Of a DNA stretch of 64,000 nucleotides, positions 23,299 through 36,305 are shown piece by piece. Where the stretch lies: NCBI RefSeq assembly GCF_949987535.1, contig NC_080075.1:2170001-2234000 (forward strand), written 5' to 3'. The translations under genes were made by a program, and so were the position numbers. The notes beneath the pieces were generated by a model. That model was not told the origin of the DNA, did not search any database, and saw only the letters and a program-made list of their open reading frames with translations. This DNA is from Balaenoptera acutorostrata (lineage: Eukaryota > Chordata > Mammalia > Artiodactyla > Balaenopteridae). Within the stretch, counting starts at the first letter, position 1, and each line of letters starts with the position of its first letter.

Positions 23299-26200
23299 AG
23301 AGAGAAATTTGCATTTGCCAAACTTTTCCCTTCCACTTCCACCCGCTCTCCACCATTAGGACACGTGGTCATTCACCTCACTGATTCTAAAAACACTGAC
23401 AAACAGTGAATAGTCCTGAACAGGAATGTCAGATTTAAGGAGGGTAACGACTCAAGGTCAGGTTTAATTTACTGAACTTTCAAACAACAGTTCCAAGACC
23501 TGGTACCTAAGGGAGAATTGCCACAGGAAAGGACAATTGAAAACATCTCTTAAAGAAGCAGAAGCACGGGTCACAATCATCAGAGCTCCTGGAAAGGACA
23601 GAACAATTTCCTTAGCTTCAGAATGCCAACTCCACAGATCAAATCAGAAGACTTCCAGAAACGAGTGCAGACTCCAGGTATCATTTTATGTGCATCAACT
23701 ACTATAATTTTAAAACAGTTTTATAAAAATATGTGAAGACTTATTGAGGGGTTAATCGAATCCTCCAGCCGCCTCCCCCCCAAAAAATACCTATCTTGAA
23801 TGCACAAAAATGGTAACTAAAAGCAAATCATCCATTGTGCCTATGGTTATAAAAAGGAGAGGGGCCAGGACGATGCAGCTCTGTCGGGTACATACTCATT
23901 CGGGGACGGTGGAGGACTTTATCACCCCTCCGCGAATCCTCTGCTTCTCAGACAAACTGTCACTGTAACTCATGGACGGTGTGAGTGAAAACGAACAGGA
24001 AATACGTCGGCCCAGCATTAGTAATTTGTGCACTTAAAGTAATTTGAAGTTGAGAACACTTCACTCCATCCTGCCTCTTTCATATTTATCACTAGACTTT
24101 GTAAAGATCCATATACCTTATAGATATTGCAGACGCCATTTTATGCTCCTTTTCCAATGACAAACGGTTTCTCCATTTTAATGTGCTCTGCATAGGTAGG
24201 CTTGACGATTGGGCGGATTTTAATATGTGTTAAATATTTACACATGCACATTTGCATGTACATAACATATGTGTTTTCCATACTGGACTGAACTGGAATT
24301 TGCATGGCTTCTTTGGAGCACATTGCTTCTGATTCCTACTTTAACATTGGTTGACTATGTCTGGTATTTTCCTTTTTAAGTTATTTTTGAGACAAAGTCA
24401 ACACAAATGACATTTAACTGGGCCGTTTGTACATTGACATTTTAAATTTTATGTTAGATAAGAGAAAATGTTATGTGGAAATTAAATAAGGGAATTTTGT
24501 AGTGCAGTGAGGCCAAGGACTGTCGGTATCAAATTGAACCTTGTTACACGAGTGATCATATTTCCCATTTCAGCTCTGAGTCTCTTGACCTTACTCCATC
24601 AGTTATGTGGTCGTACACAGTGACCAAGACTCGGCCGACAGCACAAAAGAGCAAGTAATGACCTGCACAAGGACTTAGCCTTGGGTTTCACTGTGTTTGA
24701 TTTCTTCAGTATCTTCGTTTTATGGAAAACAGGTAGGTGTTTACTTAAATAATGTAGATTATAAATACTTGCTAAATATTAAGATCCCACCTTGCAATAT
24801 CAAAGCGATTTGACAATGTAAATTTCAGTTCCAAAAGGAGGCATCTGCAAGCTGTCATGTAATTCACCCCCAAAAAGTGACCCCAGTCACTCAAGTCCTT
24901 GGATCTTTCTTCTGGGCAGCCTGGGACCAGCGTAAGCCATCATGTGGACATAAGTCTGTTAGCAACCAGCGTGAGCGGCAAAGATGTCGTGTCTGGATTG
25001 CTGGTGTAAGTCTTGCTGGTTAGAACAGATCCACACCAACTGCTGAGCCTAGAAACCCAATGTTGAAACGCCAAGCCATGCAGATTTCATCAGGTGAAAA
25101 GTTCTAAGAAAAACACGTTACATTTATGGCATTTAGTCTCTTGCCCTGATTTGTGACATGGAGCGTCTATTGCTCCTGCCATTGCAGTGGTTCATTCATT
25201 CTTTTTAAAGCTTCCTACAGCATGGATTTCCCAGGTGAGTCCTTTTCTTTTCCTACAATCAGAAGCGCACAGTCTTCAGTCATGTTCGTTTTCAAATTGC
25301 TGAACTCCTTTTTCCATATCATGATGTTCCTTGACATTTACAAAAAGGTGGCCTCAGTGGTGACCTCCTGGTGGGGCCAGGAGCAGCCCCACCCCAGGGG
25401 GACGGGCACAGGTGTGGGAGAAGATCTCAAGCCCCAGGTGAAAAGGAGGAGCATTGTCTAAGGGCAGACGGCGGCAACAAAACAGAGAAAAACAAGTACT
25501 GAGACTGAAGAGCCTGGCTAGGAAGTTGCTGCCGGCCATCACATCACAAATAAAAGGAGAGTCCAAAAGGGAGAAGATTCCCCAAAGAAGCAGGAGGTGG
25601 CGGGGGCGAGGGGGGTTGTTGGTGGCTCAGACAGTGCTCTGACTCTTCTCCCCTACGTGATGCCTGGTGTGGATGTGGCAGCGGGCAGCTGCCTGGAGAA
25701 CCACACGGGATGCTGTGAAATGCTTACGAGGAGGCTCTGGACCACCAGCTGCCCTTGGAAGAGGTTCCAAACGGCTGTCGGTCAGCGTGGCCAAGCAGCA
25801 GGCTGGGGCTGTGGTTTCTGTGTCTGACGCCAGCCATCCTCTGCCAGCCATCCCTCCTTGACCTTCCCAGAAAGCACGTCCACTGACTCCATGACATCGG
25901 ATCCCGGGGGTGACTCTTTATTTCCAACGTGGGTGCTACAGCCCTGACAATCGGGAAGATAACTGAGGAGTTGCCCAGAGTGGTCGGCGTGCAGGCAGAG
26001 GCCAGTGGACCCCAGACAGAGAACGGGAGGCTGTCAGCCAGCGGGTCCTGGCCTCACCCCTTCTTCCTTAGAGACCCGGGTCCCTTTGCACGGGGGCAAG
26101 GGTCACTCAAGCGTACCTTGGCTTCACCTGCATCAAGTTCACGTGGGGAAGTAAGGGGGACACTTTGTTAGGCTGCATGTCGCCAACAGAGGTCTCTGCT

Positions 26201-27220
26201 GACCTCCGCAGTGATGGTGGGCAGGGTCCTTCCTCACCTGGGTGGAGCCGGTCCCGGAAGCCAGTGTGACCGTCCAGCATGCCTGTCATCCACCCCTGGA
26301 GTCCTCCCTCTCTGTTCCCTCTAACTCTCTGGGACCGTCCACTTATTCACGTCTGGTGGTCTCCTCCATCCCTGGAAAGTTAAAGTCTTGCCCCCCACTT
26401 GTTGAATTGAGTCCTGAGATGCTGCCCCACGCTAATCAGCACAGGCTAGGGAGGCACCACGAGGGACAGGCCTGAAGGAGCTGTGCGTATGCAGAGCCAT
26501 CGTCCTGCGTCCAGACACGCTGCCATGGTGACAGGACACTGCCAGCCTCCCACCTTCTCCATCCCTGTGACCCCAGGGGCCAGGCCCCTTCCTGGTCATG
26601 AAACGTGCTTGATAACTATAAACCGAAGGAAGGAATGAGTCAGGTTTCTTTCCAAGGAGCTGTTGCATCTTATTTCCTGATGCATCACTTTTTTATAAAA
26701 TGAGAGGACAGCACCCAGAAATTTCAAAAGGCAAAGAGAAAACGTTCATGATGTCTTTAGACCATCAAATAAGACAATGATGAGGCACAATTACAGAGCA
26801 TATTTGGACTTCAGGCCGGGACCTGTTTTCCCCAATGATCTCTAAGCAACGTTTCATGCTCCCCTGATGAGTATGACCCCAATTACTGCCCAATCTGGAA
26901 AGAGTGTCACATTTCTATGCTGAATTTTCTTTTGTTGCAAACACCACTTGGAATCTTTTCTTATCCTTCTCCCAGGAATAAAAACCTACAAATGAAAAAG
27001 TGAGCACAACTTTAAAGTTGCTCTCAGTGGCGTCTGAATCAACTTGCTGGAGGAGAAAACAAATATTTCTACCCATCGCATCGTCTGCCATTTCATGGGT
27101 ACCCATTTCCAGAGGGAGCATCAATTTGTATCCATTCAACAACTGAAGCCAGGTGTATTTCAGAACCATTGTTGAGAATATCAGAAAATAAAGTAAAAAT
27201 ATGGATGTAATCATTACATC
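23299..27220. other. Long unassigned region, probably single-copy DNA
   Basis: A 3.9-kb stretch without a repeat I can name. It is AT-rich to about 25330 and more GC-rich from 25340 to 26660. Overlapping open frames of 60-102 codons at 25153-26668 occur on both strands, with no recognisable domains and no convincing exon-like boundaries. Confidence 0.4.
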
Positions 27221-27235
27221 AAAAGTAGCTGGGTA

Positions 27236-27592
27236 TGGGCTTCCCTGGGTGCAGCGGTTAAGAATCTGCCTGCCAATGCAGGGGACACGGGTTCGAGCCC
27301 TTGTCCAGAAAGATCCCACTTGCCGGGGAGCAACTGAGCCCGTGTGCCACAGCTGGTGAGCCTGCGCTCTAGAGCCCGCGAGCCACAACTCCTGAGCCCA
27401 CGTGCCACAACTACTGAAGCCGGCATGCCTAGAGCCCGAGCTCTGCAACAAGAGAAGCCACCACAATGAGAAGCCCGCGCACCACAATGAAGGGTAGCCC
27501 CCGCTCACCGCAACTAGAGAAAAAAACCTGTGTGCGGCAACAAAGACCCAACTCAGCCAAAAATAAATAAAATTAAATTAATTAATTTTTAA
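27236..27592 (+). mobile_element. CHR SINE, long variant
   Basis: Head gggcttccctgggtgcagcg, tRNA-like part, repeated internal units, tail ccaaaaataaataaaattaa. A perfect 15-bp target-site duplication, aaaagtagctgggta, lies at 27221-27235 and 27593-27607. The reverse-strand 197-codon frame at 26915-27508 runs through this SINE and is not a gene. Confidence 0.93.
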
Positions 27593-27607
27593 AAAAGTAG
27601 CTGGGTA

Positions 27608-28680
27608 GGGAGCCTAGAAAAGTTCTCAGAGGGAAAAAAAACCACAAATTTATTACTCATGAAAGCAAATACCATACTCCTGGGAAAAGGTGTTTATTCC
27701 TATTCTGCGTGAAAATAGAGTTTTGTTGAAGAAACAGGAATTGAGAATGAGGCATTGCAGTGAAATATCTATTCCATAAAAATCAATGCCTCATTAAAAT
27801 CGTAATGGTGTTTCTTAAATATGACTGCACATCTGATTTAATTGTAAATTGATATAGATTGGAGTTAACTGTAATTCGATGTGGATAAACTTGAGAGCCT
27901 CATGTCAGAAAAGGAAGACCCCACTGGCCTCCAGCGCCGAGGACTAAAGTCCTAACTCCTTTCAGACAAAGGCTGAGGAGGGAGGTTGGGACACCCTGCC
28001 CCCCACCCCGTCAGCTCAAGGAGGGGTCTGCAAGGGGAGAAGTGGGAAAACAAAGCAGGCTCTCCCTTTAAAAAAGGTCTCAGACAGTCACTGAAACAAT
28101 TAATACGTTCTTTAAAGTGTGTGAAGTAGAATATTCATTACTATTTGTTTAATGCTCAATTTGATAAATTCATATATTTAATATAAAATTTAGAAAACCA
28201 GTGTTTCTTGAGAATATAAACATTGATTACAAGTTTGATCAATTTTATGTCTAAAAACAGGTCAAATGATAATAACCAATTTTGCAAGGCATATTCGTTT
28301 CAGTAGCTCAAACACCTGAAGCATCAGAAAAAAGAAACATAGAGTGACTACAAATGACTGTTTCTTCACTTATACTCAAAATTATTTTAAACTGTCAATG
28401 CCATGGATTTACTTCATTTCTTTATTACTTCTGTTACTATTTGTATACGTTCCTAGGGTTACTGATATATTTATTTTGCTCTTTTCCCAGTGGTTAAGCG
28501 GTAATATTTTTGATTCCTCCCTGGTCCTGCCAGATCCCAGAGACGAAGAATTCCTTTTCAGGCCGGCACTGGCGGGGAAGCCGAGGTCCCCGGGGCACCA
28601 GACACAGCTTCTTCCCCCAAAGAAGCTGCAAATCATCAACGTGCATTACCTTTCCACAAAAAAATTTCAATAAGAATTTT
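27608..28680. other. Unassigned region with a short GC-rich block at 28510-28640
   Basis: AT-rich overall. Within it, 28510-28640 is abruptly GC-rich, and an open frame at 28344-28673 runs through it. The block ends just before the old L1 fragment that precedes the BMP2 relic. I do not recognise its origin; it does not match BMP2 coding sequence. Confidence 0.35.
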
Positions 28681-29210
<530 letters not shown>

Positions 29211-29330
29211 AAAAAATTCACTTTTAATGTAATTTAACTCACTTTTAATTCTAGACTTTCTCCCTAGGTCTTAGGTGTTTTTTGTTGTTTTCTTTTGTTT
29301 TTTTTCACCAACTCTAGTCACATTCTTCCT

Positions 29331-29733
29331 TGTAGTAGGTGGAATAGTAGCCCCCAAAAGATACATCACGACCGCCACTCCTGGAACCCGCAAATGTGAC
29401 CTTATTTGGAAAAGGGGTGTTTTCAGACCCTTTTCGGTTAAGGGTCTTGAGATGAAGAGATCATCCTGCATTATTCAGGGGCGCCCTAAATGCGGGAACA
29501 AGGGTCTTATAAGAATCACTCAGGGGAGATCTGACAAAAAGAAGAGGAGGGGGCCATGTGACCACGGAGGCAGAGATTGGAGTGATGCGGGCACAGCCAA
29601 GACTCTTCCCTACAGCCCTCAGAGGGAGTGCGGGCCTGCCGACACCTGGATTTCAGACTTCGGGCCAAGAGCACCGCAGAGAACCAGTGTCTGCTGCATC
29701 AGTTTGTTACGGCAGCCATAGGCAGCCAATACA
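29331..29733 (+). mobile_element. MaLR/MLT1-like solo LTR
   Basis: It starts tgtagtaggtggaatagtag, continues with gaccttatttggaaaagggg and gtgaccacggaggcagagat, and ends tttgttacggcagccatagg then cagccaataca. This order and the TG...CA ends fit an old MaLR-class LTR. The 148-codon frame at 29275-29721 runs through it and is incidental. Confidence 0.7.
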
Positions 29734-29754
29734 CCCAAAGGTGCTTTGTAATTA

Positions 29755-30020
29755 ATTTATTTATTTTTATTCTTTTTAAAATTATTACATTAGTTTCAGA
29801 TGTATGACATAGTGATTTTATGTTTTCATACATTACAAAATGACCACGGCAATAAGACCGGTTACTACCCACCACCATACATAGTTGTTAGCATATCATC
29901 TTCTACATTCCCTATGTGTACATTATACCCTCATGACTTATTTATTTTATAGCGGGAAGTTTGTACCTCTTAATCCTCAACTTTCAAAACATTTCTTGGC
30001 CTGTATCACACGGTCTTTAG
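29755..30020 (-). mobile_element. Old L1 (L1M-type) 3' fragment
   Basis: Phrases attagtttcagatgtatgac, ttacaaaatgaccacggcaa and ctcatgacttatttatttta match, in the same order, the reverse-oriented L1 at 13060-13290. Confidence 0.75.
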
Positions 30021-30319
30021 GATGCACTGTTATCTGTAGTCTGCACAAATTACTAAAAGCTACGTAGTTCTCATCAGTATTTTATTAGGATTAGTAGGAC
30101 CACAGAGGGGTTCCTTTCCTGGCAAGAGGGTGAAGTCTCCCCCTTAGCGTGTTGAAGGGACTCGTCTTCTGGGAACGCGGTGCCGCCTATTTGCAGTTGA
30201 TCACAAGTCAGCTACTCCTTCCTGTTTGAGGTAACAGTACCTACCTCTTCCTGGCTTTCTTGGCTTGTTCGCAGTTCTTTGTGTTTCTTCTTCCTTCCAC
30301 ACATAGATAGAAGCAAGTA
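30021..30319. other. Unassigned region
   Basis: Mixed composition. Nothing recognised before the target-site duplication of the next SINE. Confidence 0.35.
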
Positions 30320-30334
30320 CATATTCAATTCTTT

Positions 30335-30667
30335 TTTTTTTTTTTTTTTTAATTTTATTTATTTATTTATTTATTTATTTTTGGCTGTGCTGGGTCTTCG
30401 GTTCGTGCGAGGGCTTTCTCTAGTTGCGGCAAGTGGGGGCCACTCTTCATCGCGGTGCGGGGACCGCTCTTCATCGCGGTGCGCGGGCCTTTCACTATCG
30501 CGGCCCCTCCCGTTGCGGGGCACAGGCTCCAGACGCGCAGGCTCAGCAGCTGTGGCTCACGGGCCCAGTTGCTCCGCGGCATGTGGGATCTTCCCAGACC
30601 AGGGCTCGAACCCGTGTCTCCTGCATTAGCAGGCAGATTCTCAACCACTGCGCCACCAGGGAAGCCC
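30335..30667 (-). mobile_element. Young CHR SINE with internal 24-bp duplication
   Basis: Reverse-oriented copy with a poly-T and (ATTT)n tail at the left and the head (accagggaagcccc) at 30655-30667. A perfect 15-bp target-site duplication, catattcaattcttt, lies at 30320-30334 and 30668-30682. A 24-bp segment containing ctcttcatcgcggtg is duplicated in tandem (30443 and 30467). The same duplication occurs in the copy at 57292, which differs by only about three substitutions. Confidence 0.95.
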
Positions 30668-30682
30668 CATATTCAATTCTTT

Positions 30683-32049
30683 ATAAACACAATTAATAGA
30701 AGAAACACAACCTACATTTTTAACATCACTTATTTGTTAAAATCTGCAAAATAATTAAAATCATTTCATGATATTCGTCCTCCTTTTGTGTTATTACAAC
30801 TGTCTGTCCATATTATCTTCGCCAACTCTTCTCTTCTGAGTATGGTTGTGAATCGGTTGTTTGGGGACAAATCTCGTGCCTCTCCACTGCAGCCATGACT
30901 GTGCTCAAGGCCCAAGGACCACAGCGGCCACGGCAGCCCTCCAGGCTTTTCCTTTGTGCCTTCAGCACAGCCCCTTGCTGTTGGGCCACGACATCTTCCA
31001 GACTCTTCCTGGTTTTTCCTTGCTAGAAACGTGGAATCAGCTGCCCTACGAGAAGTCCTGGTTCCACATGTGGAGAACAGACTAAGGCACAGGTGTTGGC
31101 GAGCAGGTGGTGGCAAAGGTGCTCCTGGTGCCTTGGGACCTTGTTACGTACAGACAGGCTGGGAGGCACGCATCTCGTTCAAGTCCCACTGTGCACTGAT
31201 GTTTCCCGTGGTTCCTCATCCCTCTGGCCCCCACGTCCCTCCTCGGCCTGCTCCACTTTGCTCAGCGCCCTGGGAGGCTGAGCGCTGGGGACCAGCGGGA
31301 GGGAGCGGGGCGTGGGGTGTGCAGGGGTCAGGGTCTCCCTCCCCTCCTCATCCTCCACTCCTGTGCCGCAGTCCCAGCGGAGGCTGCGGGCTTGGACGGT
31401 GCCCGCCCCGTGAAGCCAGGGAGACCCTCGGGCCCTGGGGTGGTAGCCGCTCTGAGTCTCTCCCTACTCTTCGCAGATTCCCTTGGCTCTGCCCACCCCT
31501 CTCTCTCTCTCCTTAGTTAATACTTTGGAGTGGATTTTTATTTTCCCATTGGGATGCGGAATAAGATGCCAACTTAACCCATTGTGTTCTCATATACCGC
31601 GGTTTTCTTATAGTAGAAGGCTTCCTCGACTCCTAAAATTTACTCCCCCTTGACAGAAAACATGTTCTCATTCTTTGTTCCAGGGTGAGGCATACAATTT
31701 CTTAGAAGAAATGCTGCTTTTAAGTTGGCCCATGCAACACACCTAGGGAAGGAACTGGGTAAATAGGTGACCAAATAAATCAGCCCCAAGCAAGGCAGTG
31801 TCTCTAGGACCAGCTGGACTCCAGAGTTTTCTGCACATGCTAAAAGGCAGTTCTCTGCAGTTTTATTATGCATAATAAAAGGGTTTTATTATATACGATA
31901 AACCTCAGGGGGTCTCCTTTCAGTTCCTGTTCCGGCTGCCCTTCAAGTGGTCACACTGACCAATGACCCAGATCCAGCAGAGACAGCTAAACTGCAGGGG
32001 AGCCTAAGAATTAGCTTCTCTTCATACTGAAATGGGGAGCTGGAGTTTT
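30683..32049. other. Unassigned region, GC-rich at 31090-31520
   Basis: The GC-rich part carries a 186-codon plus-strand open frame (30956-31516) that is low in complexity and shows no domain. No repeat family recognised. Probably chance frames. Confidence 0.35.
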
Positions 32050-32945
32050 CTAAATAAAGTTTATGTTTTAGAATAGTTACAGATTTACAGGAAAAATGAG
32101 AAGACATTACAGAGATTCCCAATGCCCTGCACCCAGTTCCCTGTTACCAACACCTTACATCCATAGGGTGCTTTTGTTACAGTTAACGAATGCTGACTCA
32201 TTATTGTTAACTGAAGTCCAGAATTGATTCAGATTCCCCTCATTTTATCTAATGTCCTTCCTCTGTTCCAGGACCCCACCCAGGAGACATGGCAGTTGTC
32301 ATCATGTCTCCATAACCTCCTCTAGACTGTGACTCAGAATTTTCTTGTTTTGATGACCCACAGTTTTGAGAAGTACTGGTCAGGTGTTTTGTAGATTGGG
32401 ATTTGTTTGATTTTTTGTGTGATGAGCAGGGGTCATGTGTTCCAGGGAGGAATCCCACAGAGGTGAAGTGTCCTTTTCATCATATTGTATGAAGGCTATG
32501 TACTATCAACGTGACTTACTATGGCTGATGTCGCTCTTGGTCATCTACTTGTGCTGATGTTTGTCAGAAGGAAGCCACTGTGTGCAGCCCACACTTCAGG
32601 GTGGGGTTAGGCTCTACCTCCTTGAGGGAGAGGATCTACGCAAATTATTTGGAATTTTTCTGCATGAGAGATTTGATCTTGTCCCCCATTTACTTACTTA
32701 TTAAATCAATTACTTATATCAGAATGGACAGGTGGATATTTATACTTTGGTAAATAATCCAATACTACTTTATATATTTTTTGCTCAAATCGTTCCAGCT
32801 TTGACCATTGGGAGATTTTTCAGTTGGCTCCTGTGTCCCTTGGGTTTACATCCATACTTTGGGGATGTTCCAGGCTCGTCCTATAAATATATCCTGCTCC
32901 ATTCTTAGGATCAGCCATTTCTCCAAGGTGGGAGGCTTTATAAAG
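32050..32945. mobile_element. Old L1M-type LINE fragment
   Basis: Recurrent phrases include agaatagttacagatttaca, ctagactgtgactcagaatt, ctatcaacgtgacttactat, aaattatttggaatttttct and ttggctcctgtgtcccttgg. I recognise these as part of a widespread old L1 3' region. It has no open frame. Orientation and subfamily were not resolved. Confidence 0.55.
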
Positions 32946-33079
32946 TAACATTTAATATGGAAAAACTTGAATTCCTCTATTTGTGTCCAAAAAAGTATTG
33001 GCCAAACACTAGGATATGGAGGAGAGAGACTGAAGATGCTGAGAAACAGCCATGTAATGGGAGCTGAAGCTGCTCCTTG

Positions 33080-34430
33080 ACAAACAGTAACTACACACCT
33101 TCATTTTCTAAGACAGTTGATTTAAAGTCTTTGTCTAGTAATTCCAACATCTGTGCTTCCTTGGGGACAATTTCTAGGTTTGTTTGGGTTTTTTTTCCCT
33201 ATAAATGGGTCACACTGTCTTGTCTGTTCTCATGTCTCAATTTTTTGTTGTTGCTGAAAACTGAACATTTTGAATACTATAGTGGGGTAACTCTGAATAT
33301 CAGATACTCCCCAGGGTTTGTTGTTGCTGCTGCTGTGGGTTGTAGTGATGTGTTTGCTTAGGAACTTGTCCAAACTATTTTTGTAAAAACTCTATTCTTT
33401 GTCATGTGTGGTCTTTGAAGTCTTTGTTCATTTAGGTTAGTAGTCAGTGGTTGACGGAGATTTCCTTAAATGCTTGGAGTTAAAAAAAAAAGAGAAGGAA
33501 AAAGAGAAAAGAAAGGAAGAAAAGAAGATAAGAAAGAGAAGGGAAGGGAAGGGAAGGAAAGGAGACTCCCAGACATTGCTGGTTGGCTCTGCTTGAGGCA
33601 CACCTTTAGCACTTGGCCACATCATTCACAACTCTGCCTTAGCCCTCACTTCCTGCTTGTGCCGAACCTAAACATCAGCCAGAGGAGAATGCCTAGGCTC
33701 TTCTCAGGTCTTTCTCAGAATGCATCCTGCCCTGGGCATGAGTATGGCCTTCCAGATTCCCTGGTTTGCATGGGAGCTTTTCAAAACCCTTATTCCCCAA
33801 ATCTGACTCCCCAGCTCCTTCTCCTGGGCTTTCAGCATGTCTACTGTTTGCCCAGTTGTTACCTTCTGTCCTTTCAGTGTCTTCAAGGACCATCTTCCTG
33901 GAGTTGAGTTTTCTCCCTGAGAGAGTTCTGGTTCAGAGGAAACAAAGGCAATCCTTTTATATCAGTCCTTCAGGGAGCCCCCAGACAGGCCAAACAGACA
34001 AACATGACTCCCTGGGACCTGGGTCTGCTCTTCTCTCCCTGGAAGCAGGAACCCCCACTGGGAATGTGGGATGTCACCTTCAAGGCCACTGCCAAGCTGG
34101 GGAGGGGGTGGGGCAACGATAAGTTAAAATGCCCCCAAAGCTCTCCTGTCTTTCTGTTTCCTTTTTCTTTGCTTCCTTCTTTTTTTTTTTTTCCCATAGT
34201 TTCCTTTTTCTTGATTAGTTAGGCATTTGCTTGGTTGCTGTAAACCTATGGCTGTCCTCCAGAGTTGCCAGTTTTTTCAGTGTTTGTGGGAAAGAATGAG
34301 TCTCAGAGTTCCCTACACTATCATTTTCATGGATGTCAGTCCTCCATTTGAGGTCTGCACTTTTCAGGGAGTAATTTAAGGGAGAAAAGTTTGTATCTTC
34401 TTTTTGATCATTAAAGCAAGCTTGAAGCAA
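33080..34430 (-). mobile_element. Old L1-related sequence (5' part), reverse orientation
   Basis: The phrases ttaaagtctttgtctagtaa, gttgctgaaaactgaacatt and ggtaactctgaatatcagat belong to the reverse complement of an old L1 5' region. Open frames at 33470-34122 on both strands show no domain. The right boundary is uncertain. Confidence 0.5.
33481..33562 (+). repeat. Purine (GA-rich) simple repeat
   Basis: An almost pure A/G tract (AAAG, GGGAA units) of about 80 bases, able to form triplex-type structures. Confidence 0.85.
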
Positions 34431-34579
34431 ATCACATAAACATAAATAAAGGATATTCTGTCAAAATTAATGTGTGCCCTGAAATGAGGACTTGGCCAAA
34501 TCTGAAATTTTTACTTAAAAATATTCCATATTATGGTTTGAAGAACATTGACTCAATGATTTAAGAATAAGTTCGTGCT

Positions 34580-34942
34580 GGATTTCCCTGGTGGCACAGT
34601 GGTTAAGAATCCACCTGCCAATGCAGGAGACATGGGTTCAAGCCCTAGTCCAGGAAGATCCCACATGCTGCGGAGCAACTAAGCCCGTGTGCCACAACTA
34701 CTGAGCCTGTGTTCTAGAGCCCACGAGTCACAACTACTGAGCCCACATGCCACAGCTACTGAAGCCCGCACGCCTAGAGCCCGTGCTCTGCAACAAGAGA
34801 AACCACTGCAATGAGAAGCCTGTGCACCGCAACAAAGAGTAGCCCCTGCTCGCCTCAACTAGAGAAAAAGCCCGTGCGCAGCAGCAATGAAGACCCAATG
34901 CAGCCAAAAATAAATTAATTAACTGATTAATTTTTTTAAAAA
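34580..34942 (+). mobile_element. CHR SINE, long variant
   Basis: Head gatttccctggtggcacagtgg, tRNA-like part, three ctactga units and the tail ccaaaaataaattaattaac. A 17-bp target-site duplication with one mismatch (aagaataagttcgtgct / aagaataagttcatgct) lies at 34563-34579 and 34943-34959. Confidence 0.93.
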
Positions 34943-35029
34943 AAGAATAAGTTCATGCTAGTCATCAAGACTTGATCACCAGCATGTTTTGTATCCTGGT
35001 TTTTATAAATAAGTGGCATTTATTTAGTA

Positions 35030-35225
35030 CTTCATACATCCCTAGATTGTCAATAAATGTTTTATATTGTTTATTCCACTTAATTTTTCTGAGATGGGTA
35101 CTTGCTATTTTCCAGTGAATAAACAGAGACTTGGCCAGGTTAAAAACTTACCTAAAGTCATACGGTGAGTACATAAGAGTCAGGATTCAACTCAAACATT
35201 CCGACTCTATAACCATTCTTAGGAA
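35030..35225 (+). mobile_element. MIR SINE relic
   Basis: It follows the MIR order: tattccacttaatttttctg, then gagatgggtacttgctattt, then aataaacagagacttggcca, then gtcatacggtgagtacataa and gtcaggattcaactcaaaca. Ancient and diverged. Confidence 0.65.
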
Positions 35226-35659
35226 TTCATAAGCCCATAAGAACTAAGCGCTCTTTTCTCGCCTATAAGGCTTGATGAAGACAGACACGTGAAGTCCAGG
35301 TCCTGCATCTCGTGGATGGTGCAGGGAGTGTGGGAAGACAGCTCTGATCACAGGCTGGAGACCCTGCCCTCAGCCCTCTCCCTTCTTACTTCTCTGCTGA
35401 GGCTCTGAGACCCATGCCAACTCCACTGGTTCTCCCAAGACTGCAGCCAAGCCAAGCCTCTCATCTTCATCCCCTCACCATCTGAATTTCCATCCCCACA
35501 CAGAGGAGGCTGGACCACAGAGAAAAGGCTCAGAAGAATCAGGACACCAACCCTCCCATACACGAGGGACCAGTATAGATACAATCACCTTAGCCCTTCA
35601 CCATCAAGAGGTTCTGACAGATCCTTAGGTAGACTCTGTTAGAAATTAATACCTATATC
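35226..35659. other. Unassigned region
   Basis: No gene or repeat recognised between the MIR relic and the L1M piece. Confidence 0.35.
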
Positions 35660-35804
35660 ATTGAGGTTTTATACACGTAATTCCACTTCTGGGACCTATC
35701 CTGACAGGTTCAAAGATTTATGTGTTGGGAAGCTCATCAGAACAATATTTATAACAGCAAGTAATTACATACAACTTAAGTAGGCAACCCTCAGGGTAGG
35801 CTAA

Positions 35805-36182
35805 GTGATGTGTGTGTGTGTGTGCGTGTGTGTGTGCTGTGTGTGCAGTGTACAGTGTGTGTGTGGTGTGTGCGTGGTGTGTGTGCTGTGTGCTGTGTGT
35901 GTGTGGTGTGTGTGTGTGGTGTATGGTGTGTGTGCTGTGTGTGTGTGTGGTGTGTGTGTGGTGTGTGTGCTGTGTGTGCTGTGTGTATGTGTGTGTGCTG
36001 TGTGTGTGCTGTGTGGTGTGTGTGTGGTGTGTGGTGTATGTGTGGTGTGGTGTGTGTGTGTGCTGTGTGTGTGTGCTGTGTGTGTGCGGTGTGTGTGTGG
36101 TGTGTGTGGTGTGTGTGTGTGCTGTGTGTGTGGGTGTGGTGTGTGGTTGGTGTGTGTGTGTGTGCTGTGTGTGTGTGGTGTG
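35805..36182 (+). repeat. TG-rich complex microsatellite, about 380 bp
   Basis: Built from tgtgtgtg runs interrupted by ctg and gtg steps, giving mixed units such as tgtgtgctg and tgtgtggtg. All six frames stay open for long distances and give Cys/Val or His/Thr low-complexity peptides, which are artefacts of the repeat. Confidence 0.97.
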
Positions 36183-36187
36183 GAGAC

Positions 36188-36305
36188 ACATAAGCTCCAT
36201 GAGGTCAGGAGTTGGTTTGTTTTGTTTCCTGCTGTTTCCCTAGTGCGTGTCTCTGTGCCTTCCACGCACAAGTAGTTCCATAAATATGTGTTGAGTAGAT
36301 GAATG
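36188..36305 (+). mobile_element. L2 LINE 3' end
   Basis: Phrases ataagctccatgaggtcagg, then ttccataaatatgtgttgag, then tagatgaatgaaaat are the closing section of L2. Confidence 0.75.

Noticed and set aside
30956..31516. 186-codon plus-strand gene
   Set aside because: Low-complexity Pro/Ser/Gly text, no domain, and GC-rich composition. Chance is the simplest explanation.
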